The notes under the pieces: model-generated | Database searches by the model: none | Told to the model about the DNA's origin: nothing | The model's input: only the letters and a program-made list of their open reading frames with translations | Program-made: the position numbers and the translations under genes | Shown here: positions 1 through 4,868 of the stretch, piece after piece | How positions within the stretch are numbered: the first letter of the stretch is position 1 | How the letters are laid out: each line of letters begins with the position of its first letter | NCBI GenBank assembly: GCA_948482415.1 | Contig: CAOMFZ010000128.1 | Coordinates: forward strand, 1 to 5,841 | Reading direction: 5' to 3' | DNA length: 5,841 nucleotides | Origin: an uncultured Mailhella sp. | GTDB lineage: Bacteria; Desulfobacterota; Desulfovibrionia; Desulfovibrionales; Desulfovibrionaceae

Positions 1-87
1 CAAAACTTTTTAATATAAAAGCGTATAAAAATAAAATTCTCAAGATTTATCGGAAATATTCTAAAAGTTAAAACGTTTTGAAAGAGG

Positions 88-123
88 TCGAGGGGAAAAC
101 TTTTGGAAAAGTTTTCCCCTCGA
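88..123 (-). terminator. Perfect 17-bp inverted repeat, probable operon terminator
   Basis: Left arm 88-104 and right arm 107-123 are exact reverse complements separated by GG. In RNA the inner A/T pairs would probably open to give a loop of about ten bases on a GC-rich outer stem (CGAGGGG with CCCCTCG). It lies 46 nt past the stop codon of the flavin reductase gene, where the minus-strand operon should end. On the minus strand the stem is followed by ACCTCTTTC, not a clean T tract, so it is not a textbook intrinsic terminator. Because it is symmetric it could also act on a transcript arriving from the left. The alternative is a dispersed palindromic element copied elsewhere in the genome. 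Confidence 0.65.
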
Positions 124-169
124 AAATTTAAAATTTATATTGGTTATTCTTGATATTAGAAAGAAATTT

Positions 170-784
170 CTAATCAGACATTTTGCTGGCGACAATGGTT
201 TTGCCGATGCCGAAAGCTTTGGCTTTAAATTCTCCCAGTCCCCAGTATTCACGGAGCATAGGGATATAGGCAAGCACGTCTAAATCTTTTGGATTAGGCA
301 GTCCTTCCGCATTGAGAGCTGATTCACGGATTTTTACATCCATAATTTCACCTACATACAGGGTATGTGTGCCTGTGTCACAGGATTTGATAAGTGTCAG
401 TTCAATAATCACAGGACATTCCTGCACATAGGGCGCGTCAACATGTTCTGCCGGCACAGGGGTAAGTTTTGTTCTTTCAAATTTATTTTCCTGGGCGACA
501 GAAAAAATACCGCAGTAATCCACTTCAGGTAAAATTTTGGTATCAGGGATACTGAGGGTAAAAGCTTTGTGTTTTGAAATATCTTTGTGCGTTTGTCTGC
601 TTCCGCGAATGGCAACAGCAATGGCAGGCGGCTGGGCAGAGCAGGGACAGCCCCATGCCGCAGTCATAATATTGGGTATTTTATCACCATTGGCATTGGT
701 ATGATAGGAGCCTACCAGGAAAATAGGGCAGGGAAGAACAAAATTTTGCGGGCCGATAGATTTATGGATATTAGTTTCTGACAT
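170..784 (-). CDS. Flavoredoxin-like flavin reductase family protein
   Basis: This 204-residue protein is predicted to be a cytoplasmic FMN-binding protein of the flavin reductase-like domain family, closest in style to flavoredoxin of sulfate reducers. Family features seen: PCPIFLVGSY near residue 18, the segment PNIMTAAWG (37-45) followed by a PPAIAVAIR strand (52-60), SIPD near 78, HVDAPYVQECPVIIE (114-128) and HTLYVGEIMDVK (140-151). The length fits a single-domain member of about 190-210 residues. Flavoredoxins carry electrons, and in Desulfovibrio gigas one was linked to thiosulfate reduction; the substrate or partner here is unknown. The start at 784 is chosen over the in-frame ATG at 862 because AAAGGAT lies 7 nt upstream and family homology begins here. 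The first codons overlap the end of the transglycosylase gene by 14 nt, which suggests translational coupling. It is the last gene of the operon. Confidence 0.85.
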   Translation of the reverse strand: MSETNIHKSIGPQNFVLPCPIFLVGSYHTNANGDKIPNIMTAAWGCPCSAQPPAIAVAIRGSRQTHKDISKHKAFTLSIPDTKILPEVDYCGIFSVAQENKFERTKLTPVPAEHVDAPYVQECPVIIELTLIKSCDTGTHTLYVGEIMDVKIRESALNAEGLPNPKDLDVLAYIPMLREYWGLGEFKAKAFGIGKTIVASKMSD

Positions 785-1850
785 TGTCTTTATCCTTTGT
801 ATTTTTAGATGCCGTGATACTATTCGTACCTGTTTGCGGTGTTTGTCCAGTGAGTTTGGCAAGCGCTAAAATCGTATTGGCATAGGCGGTGGAATGGTTA
901 TAGCGTTTAATGACTTTGACTTGTTTGTTAAAGTCAATATTCCGATGTTTCCAGCCTTGGGTATGTAAAAATTTCGCCACACTTAAAATTGCGTCAGGCG
1001 GGTCAAATAAATCAATTTTTCCGTCTTTGTTGGCGTCAATGCCGTAAAGCGGAATATTGCTGGGCATGAACTGTCCGTAACCTATTGCCCCGTAAATGGA
1101 AGAGGGCACGGTATTGATATCAATATTATTTTTGATGGCATAGCGAAGCAAAGCTTTGAGCTCATTATATGCCCAATCGGCTTTTACTTTGATTTTTTCC
1201 TGCAAATAATTTTTTTGTGCCTGCGTAAGGTTGAGTTTGGCTGTATAGTTGGGAAGCATGGATAAATCCGTGGAAATACTCATGCTTGCCAACATGGGAA
1301 GAGGGTTGAATTTGCCTAAAAATTTGCCGTGCCATGTTTCCACATAAATGAGTGCGGAAATAACTTCTTTGGGCACAGTATATTTTTTTTCTGCCAGAGC
1401 AAAATATTCTTCATTTTCACTGAGGAATTTAATACATTTCTGCGCATTTTCTTCTGTAACATAGCCGGGATACCAGGGATAGGGAATACCCAGTTTATTG
1501 GCTGCAGGCTTTGTTTTTGGCTTGTTTTTGTCCTGGGTCGCTTTTTTCTTGCGTACAAAGCTGGCGGTATAGAGTTCTTTTACTTTTTTTCCCATGGGTT
1601 TTTGGGAAAATTCATTTTCCAATTGGACAAAATATTTATTTAAATCCTTTTCGGAAAATCCGTCCTTTAACAGGCGGCTGTAAAGACTGTTCCATGTTTT
1701 GTCTTTTAATTCGGTTTTTGTCCACACAGTTTTGCCTGCTTTTGCTGTTTCTGCAACAGGACTGATTTTGTCTTCAGTTGCCCCGGAACAGCCCGTAAAA
1801 TAAAACAATGCAAGCATCAAGCCAAAGAGAGAAAAAAATGAACGTTTCAT
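771..1850 (-). CDS. MltB-like lipoprotein lytic murein transglycosylase
   Basis: This 359-residue protein is predicted to cleave the glycan strand of peptidoglycan between MurNAc and GlcNAc, forming 1,6-anhydroMurNAc ends, in the periplasm. Residues 1-20 form a lipoprotein signal (KR, hydrophobic stretch, FTGC lipobox) with Cys21 as the lipidation site. A helical region and a Lys-rich linker (about 100-119) precede the catalytic domain (about 130-335). ETWHG (171-175) gives Glu171 as the probable catalytic acid, as in the MltB/Slt35 family. GAIGYGQFMPS (254-264) is the family active-site motif. Asp272, Asn274, Asp276, Asp280 and Asp283 form an EF-hand-like Ca2+ loop corresponding to the one in Slt35. 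RYNHSTAYANTILAL (316-330) closes the domain. The length matches E. coli MltB (about 360 residues), but the N-terminal half is divergent and the Ser/Thr/Lys tail (335-359) is probably disordered. No Shine-Dalgarno sequence is visible before the ATG at 1850; the signal peptide fixes the start. The 29-nt gap after the regulator gene suggests co-transcription. Confidence 0.88.
   Translation of the reverse strand: MKRSFFSLFGLMLALFYFTGCSGATEDKISPVAETAKAGKTVWTKTELKDKTWNSLYSRLLKDGFSEKDLNKYFVQLENEFSQKPMGKKVKELYTASFVRKKKATQDKNKPKTKPAANKLGIPYPWYPGYVTEENAQKCIKFLSENEEYFALAEKKYTVPKEVISALIYVETWHGKFLGKFNPLPMLASMSISTDLSMLPNYTAKLNLTQAQKNYLQEKIKVKADWAYNELKALLRYAIKNNIDINTVPSSIYGAIGYGQFMPSNIPLYGIDANKDGKIDLFDPPDAILSVAKFLHTQGWKHRNIDFNKQVKVIKRYNHSTAYANTILALAKLTGQTPQTGTNSITASKNTKDKDNVRN
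792..798 (-). promoter_or_regulatory. Ribosome binding site of the flavin reductase gene
   Basis: On the minus strand AAAGGAT lies 7 nt before the ATG at 784, inside the last codons of the transglycosylase gene. It decides the start of the flavin reductase gene against the longer reading from 862. Confidence 0.6.
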
Positions 1851-1879
1851 TGTATTAAACGAATGTGTTTGGAATACTA

Positions 1880-2554
1880 TTAAAATTTATGCAATACCCA
1901 GGAAACTTTACCAAAAAGTTTTTCCTGCAGGCTTTCAAAACTGATGACGCTTTGCGGAAGATTCGGCTTTTCAAAGCAAAGAGTATAGGTATTATCCGCA
2001 ATATTGTGGAAAATTCTTCTGAAAATTATACCTTCCTGCGGTAAATACAGTGCATAGATTTCTCCGGAAATAATGGGGAGTTTTTCCTCTTTTTGTTTTG
2101 TTGCGACGCCTACAAGAGAAAGGCGGGGCAGGCTCGGTTCCATGCCGCTGCTGCTGCAATTAAAAACATGTGTACTGCATTTATGCAGGCTTTTGGGGAG
2201 CACAACTTCATCAATGATTTTAAAGGTATACTCATCAGCTGTTTTTTCGCAAAAGGTTTCATAGACTTTGGCAATAAAACCGCGGGAAACATCTTCCAGC
2301 ATGACATGCGCGTTTTTGCCGTCAATATTGGCGATACCCTGCAAATACATGGGCTCTTTCTTTTCTCTGAGCCAGTCAGGATTGACGCCGAATTTGTCAT
2401 ATAATTTAATCAGCCAGTCAGAAGGAATGGATTGTCTTCTTTTGGCATCAGAAATACTTGATTGGCTGATTTCTAAAATGCCTGCCAGTTCCATTTGGGT
2501 TTGGCAGTTTGCTGCAAATAAAATTCGTTTATATATTTCATCAAAAGTTCCCAT
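1880..2554 (-). CDS. CI/LexA-type HTH regulator with degenerate S24 domain
   Basis: This 224-residue protein is a predicted DNA-binding regulator with phage CI-repressor architecture. Residues 1-65 are a CI-type helix-turn-helix domain: QTQMELAGILEIS (18-30) covers the first helix and turn, SQSSISDAKRR (30-40) is the recognition helix, and PSDWLIKLYDKFGVNPDWL (44-62) closes the domain. After a linker (about 65-125), residues 125-224 have the layout of a peptidase S24 domain, with SSGMEPSL (135-142), an SGEIYALYL strand (163-171), IIFRRIF (176-182) and a final GKVSWVLHKF strand. In cleavable members the residue before the Met is the nucleophilic Ser and the middle strand carries the general-base Lys. 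Here these positions read Gly137 and Arg179, so self-cleavage looks lost; this alignment was made by eye. CGGAG lies 6 nt before the ATG at 2554. It starts 11 nt after the hflC stop codon, so it is very probably co-transcribed. Target genes are unknown; autoregulation of the operon is possible. Confidence 0.8.
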   Translation of the reverse strand: MGTFDEIYKRILFAANCQTQMELAGILEISQSSISDAKRRQSIPSDWLIKLYDKFGVNPDWLREKKEPMYLQGIANIDGKNAHVMLEDVSRGFIAKVYETFCEKTADEYTFKIIDEVVLPKSLHKCSTHVFNCSSSGMEPSLPRLSLVGVATKQKEEKLPIISGEIYALYLPQEGIIFRRIFHNIADNTYTLCFEKPNLPQSVISFESLQEKLFGKVSWVLHKF

Positions 2555-2560
2555 AATTTT

Positions 2561-2565
2561 CTCCG
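2561..2565 (-). promoter_or_regulatory. Ribosome binding site of the HTH regulator gene
   Basis: CGGAG on the minus strand lies 6 nt before the ATG at 2554 and fills the short gap after the hflC stop codon. It supports the chosen start and independent initiation within the shared transcript. Confidence 0.6.
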
Positions 2566-3414
2566 TTATTTTATAGATTTAAAAAGTGGATTGTCAGGTG
2601 TAACAACAATTTTGGTGTTATTTTCAAAAGATGTTTTCATAGCTTCAAGACTGCGCTGAAATTCAAAAAATTCCGGGGATTTTCCGTAAGCGTCAGCAAA
2701 AATCTTCGCAGCAGCGGCATCGCCTTCCCCTTGGAGAATTTGTGCTTTTTTCTTTGCTTCTGCTAAAATAATCGCGCGTTCTCTGTCCGCAGTTGAGCGA
2801 ACTTTGGTCGCTTCTTCTGTTCCCTCGGAACGGTATTGGCGGGCCTGACGTTCACGTTCCGCCCGCATTCTGTCATAAATAGCTCTTTGGTTTTCAGGCG
2901 GCAGGTCAGTACGCTTAATACGCGCATCAACCACTTCAATGCCAAATTCCTTCATTTGTCTGGAAGCCTGTTCGGTAACAGAATCCATAATATTGGTTCT
3001 TTCGCTGGCTACAACTTCTGTCAGTGTGCAGCGGCCGATATGCGCACGCATTTGTGAGTAGATAACAGCGTCCAGTCTGGTCTGCGCGTTAGGGATAGTG
3101 CGCACGGTACGATAGAACTGCAAAGGATTGATAATGTGCCAGCGGGCATAGTTATCAAGCACAATGGTTTTCAGGTCGCTGGTGAGCGCTTCCGCGGGTT
3201 TTGCGTCATAATCCAAAATACGGGCATCAAAGCGCACCACGCTGTCGATAAAAGGCACTTTTAAATGCAGTCCGGCTTTATATACTTCGTTTTTTGGCTC
3301 TCCAAGCTGCAAAATAATTGCCTGTTCCGTCTGATGGACAATAAAAAGTGCCTGAGAGCCAATGCCAAGGACAATAATAAGAAAAATGAGCAAAGTAGGA
3401 AGTTTGTTATTCAT
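2566..3414 (-). CDS. hflC: HflC, SPFH-domain modulator of the FtsH protease
   Basis: This 282-residue inner-membrane protein partners HflK. Together they form the large SPFH complex that surrounds FtsH and limits its access to membrane substrates. The N terminus has a membrane segment (about 7-26), with the rest expected on the periplasmic side as in E. coli. The SPFH/Band 7 domain follows (about 27-190): QTEQAIILQLGEP (28-40), AGLHLKVPFIDSV (47-59), FGIEVVDARIKRTDLP (157-172) and the family signature MRAERERQARQYRSEG (183-198). A charged coiled-coil (about 185-240) leads into DAYGKSPEFFEFQRSLEAM (241-259). It is shorter than E. coli HflC (about 334 residues), as is common outside gammaproteobacteria, with nothing essential visibly missing. 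The start overlaps the hflK stop by one base (TAATG), and AAGAGGT lies 8 nt upstream, so translation is probably coupled to keep the two subunits balanced. Confidence 0.96.
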   Translation of the reverse strand: MNNKLPTLLIFLIIVLGIGSQALFIVHQTEQAIILQLGEPKNEVYKAGLHLKVPFIDSVVRFDARILDYDAKPAEALTSDLKTIVLDNYARWHIINPLQFYRTVRTIPNAQTRLDAVIYSQMRAHIGRCTLTEVVASERTNIMDSVTEQASRQMKEFGIEVVDARIKRTDLPPENQRAIYDRMRAERERQARQYRSEGTEEATKVRSTADRERAIILAEAKKKAQILQGEGDAAAAKIFADAYGKSPEFFEFQRSLEAMKTSFENNTKIVVTPDNPLFKSIK

Positions 3415-4706
3415 TATCTTGTACCTCTTGAAATTGAGCTCACGGGGCTTGTTGCCTGCGCAGAAGAAAGGTCTTCTTCAGCAGGATTTACAAGTGCCTT
3501 TTCCAGGTTTGAGGGAGTATTTCCCATAGGAATAAGAGGCATAATCTGGTTTGTGCCATTGTTGGGTAAAATCATTTTTTCCAGATCCGGATTGCTGAGC
3601 ATTTTTTCCAGACTTTCAAAAAGGATACGTTTTTTGGTGATGTCCTGTGCTTTTTCATATTCAGCAAGCACAGAAAGGAAGCGGGCAGTTTCCCCTTCTG
3701 CCTGGGCTATGCGGGTTTGCTTATAGGCTTCGGCAGTGTTGACAATTTCTGCGGCTGTACCCTGTGCTTTCGGCAGAATATCCTGTCTGTAGGCTTCTGC
3801 CATATTGATAAGGCGCTGCTTGTCTTCGCGGGCACTGGCAACATCTTTGAATGCTTCCTGTACGTCTTTAGGCGGCTGCACGTCCTGCATTTGGACGGCA
3901 ACAACCTGTACGCCTACTTTGTAACGGTCTAAAATATTTTGCAGAAGTTCTGTAACTTTATTCTGAATTTCAACACGTCCGCCGGTCAGGGCAGAATCTA
4001 AGGTGGTTCTGCCGATCACTTCTCTCATGGCAGCTTCGGCAGCTTTTTTGACAACTGCGTCAGGCTGGGTGACATTGAATAAATAGTCAAAAGCGCCGTC
4101 CGGTTTGATGTTATATTGAATATTAAATTGAATATTGACAATATTTTCATCACCGGTCAGCATGGAACCTTCGTCATCAACCGCCTGTGCGCGTCCCTGC
4201 TGGAAACCGTCAGAAGTGTGGGTAGAGCGAAAACCGACTTCTGCCTGACGAACACGGGAAACATTAGGAAGAACAACTGTTTCAATAGGATACGGAATAT
4301 GATAATGAAGTCCTGCATCTTCTGTTCTGGTGTACGCGCCAAAGCGAAGGACAACGCCTGCTTCATCAGGCTTTACAATAAATATTCCGGAGCCGAGCCA
4401 GACAAGGACAAGCAAAAGAATAATCCATTTAACGCCGATGACCTGCGGAGTTTTTATCAGTCTTCTCGGCTGTCTTGGACCGTCGTTATTGTTGCCGTTA
4501 TTTCCGTTATTATCGCCGCTGCCGCCGTTATTGTTGTTATTATCAGGTTTATTTCTTTTGAAAAAATCTTCAAAAGCTTTTTTTTCTTTTTCAATATCAA
4601 AACCAAAATCTTCGTCAGGGTCAGGGGTATTATTGATTTTTTTTCCAAAATCCCAACCGCCCTGCTGCTTTCTTTTTTCTTGTAATTTGTCCCAATCCCA
4701 ATTCAT
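3414..4706 (-). CDS. hflK: HflK, SPFH-domain modulator of the FtsH protease
   Basis: This 430-residue protein is the larger subunit of the HflK-HflC complex that encloses FtsH in the inner membrane. The N terminus MNWDWDKLQ followed by GGWDFG is typical of HflK. A cytoplasmic hydrophilic part (1-85) holds an acidic/basic helix and an Asn/Gly-rich stretch (56-74). One membrane segment (about 91-111) precedes the SPFH/Band 7 domain (about 112-290), with VKPDEAGVVLRFG (111-123) and AGLHYHIPYPIE (131-142). Conserved later motifs are AAMREVIGR (225-233), VQPPKDVQEAFKDVASARED (276-295), LPKAQG (311-316) and QAEGETARF (335-343). The tail from about 385 is variable and Pro/Ser-rich. The length is close to E. 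coli HflK (about 419 residues). The ATG at 4706 is the only plausible start: an in-frame TAA lies shortly upstream and no GTG or TTG intervenes. No clear Shine-Dalgarno sequence precedes it. First gene of the operon, divergent from the glycosyltransferase gene. Confidence 0.96.
   Translation of the reverse strand: MNWDWDKLQEKRKQQGGWDFGKKINNTPDPDEDFGFDIEKEKKAFEDFFKRNKPDNNNNNGGSGDNNGNNGNNNDGPRQPRRLIKTPQVIGVKWIILLLVLVWLGSGIFIVKPDEAGVVLRFGAYTRTEDAGLHYHIPYPIETVVLPNVSRVRQAEVGFRSTHTSDGFQQGRAQAVDDEGSMLTGDENIVNIQFNIQYNIKPDGAFDYLFNVTQPDAVVKKAAEAAMREVIGRTTLDSALTGGRVEIQNKVTELLQNILDRYKVGVQVVAVQMQDVQPPKDVQEAFKDVASAREDKQRLINMAEAYRQDILPKAQGTAAEIVNTAEAYKQTRIAQAEGETARFLSVLAEYEKAQDITKKRILFESLEKMLSNPDLEKMILPNNGTNQIMPLIPMGNTPSNLEKALVNPAEEDLSSAQATSPVSSISRGTR
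3423..3429 (-). promoter_or_regulatory. Ribosome binding site of hflC
   Basis: AAGAGGT on the minus strand lies 8 nt before the hflC ATG and inside the last codons of hflK. With the TAATG stop-start overlap it is a typical arrangement for coupled translation of two complex subunits. Confidence 0.65.
4485..4541 (-). repeat. Low-complexity Asn/Gly codon tract in hflK
   Basis: AAT/AAC and GGC/GGT codons repeat through residues 56-74 of HflK, giving runs of Asn broken by Gly, Ser and Asp. HflK proteins often carry Gly-rich disordered stretches before the membrane segment. The near-repetitive codons could let the length vary between strains; this cannot be tested from one sequence. Confidence 0.55.
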
Positions 4707-4774
4707 ACTTGTATCTGTGGCAAAGCCAGTTAAAAGTTAATAAAATGTTTTTGCGTGATATCATTAACATATTT

Positions 4775-4789
4775 TAGCCCAAAAGGCTA
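4775..4789. other. Short inverted repeat in the hflK leader
   Basis: TAGCC and GGCTA are separated by five bases (CAAAA on the plus strand). On the minus strand this falls roughly 6-20 nt after the predicted transcription start of the hflK operon. It may be an operator half-site pair, a small leader hairpin, or chance: five base pairs is short. It is not followed by a run of T on the minus strand, so it is unlikely to be a terminator for that transcript. Confidence 0.3.
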
Positions 4790-4801
4790 GTCTTTTATAA
4801 G

Positions 4802-4829
4802 AGAATAAAAAGCTATATTTTTTTGTCAA
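4802..4829 (-). promoter_or_regulatory. Predicted sigma-70 promoter of the hflK operon
   Basis: On the minus strand a perfect TTGACA (-35, 4829-4824) is followed after 16 nt of A/T-rich spacer by TATTCT (-10, 4807-4802, four of six consensus bases). Transcription would begin near 4795 and give an untranslated leader of about 88 nt before hflK. A TATAAA further down (4799-4794) is 24 nt from the -35 box, too far to pair with it. Confidence 0.55.
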
Positions 4830-4836
4830 GTTTGTT

Positions 4837-4842
4837 TATACT
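4837..4842 (+). promoter_or_regulatory. Candidate -10 box for the glycosyltransferase gene
   Basis: TATACT matches five of six bases of the -10 consensus and lies 26 nt before the ATG at 4869. The expected -35 position (about 4814-4819, TATATT) is poor, and the nearby TTGTCA at 4823-4828 is only 8 nt away. If used, this promoter would overlap the spacer and -35 box of the hflK promoter on the other strand. Confidence 0.3.
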
Positions 4843-4855
4843 AAAAAAAATTTAT

Positions 4856-4860
4856 GGAGA
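4856..4860 (+). promoter_or_regulatory. Ribosome binding site of the glycosyltransferase gene
   Basis: GGAGA lies 8 nt before the ATG at 4869. It favours that start over the in-frame ATG at 4854, which overlaps this site and has only an A/T run upstream. Confidence 0.65.
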
Positions 4861-4868
4861 TAATAAAT

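Noticed and set aside
1..60. Possible gene or signal at the left edge
   Set aside because: A/T-rich sequence with no convincing frame, ribosome binding site or promoter; nothing could be supported.
155..174. 8-bp inverted repeat ATTAGAAA/TTTCTAAT over the flavin reductase stop codon
   Set aside because: The stem is almost all A/T and short, without a T tract in the operon direction; the hairpin at 88-123 is a far better end signal.
785..862. Longer N terminus for the flavin reductase, starting at 862
   Set aside because: The extra 26 residues lie wholly inside the transglycosylase gene, match nothing in the family, and the AAAGGAT site fits the ATG at 784.
1880..2554. Prophage or phage remnant suggested by the CI-type regulator
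   Set aside because: No integrase, structural genes, attachment repeats or tRNA are present, and the gene sits tightly between housekeeping genes in one operon.
4116..4740. Open frames on the plus strand opposite hflK (4116-4685 and 4330-4740)
   Set aside because: They are antisense to a clearly conserved gene, have low-complexity Ile/Phe or Leu/Ser-Pro content from the Asn/Gly tract, and no ribosome binding site; they are shadows.
4756..4763. TGATATCA palindrome in the hflK leader
   Set aside because: Eight bases, not extended by flanking symmetry; expected by chance in A/T-rich DNA.
4823..4842. TTGTCA and TATACT on the plus strand as one promoter
   Set aside because: The spacer is only 8 nt, about half of what sigma-70 promoters need.
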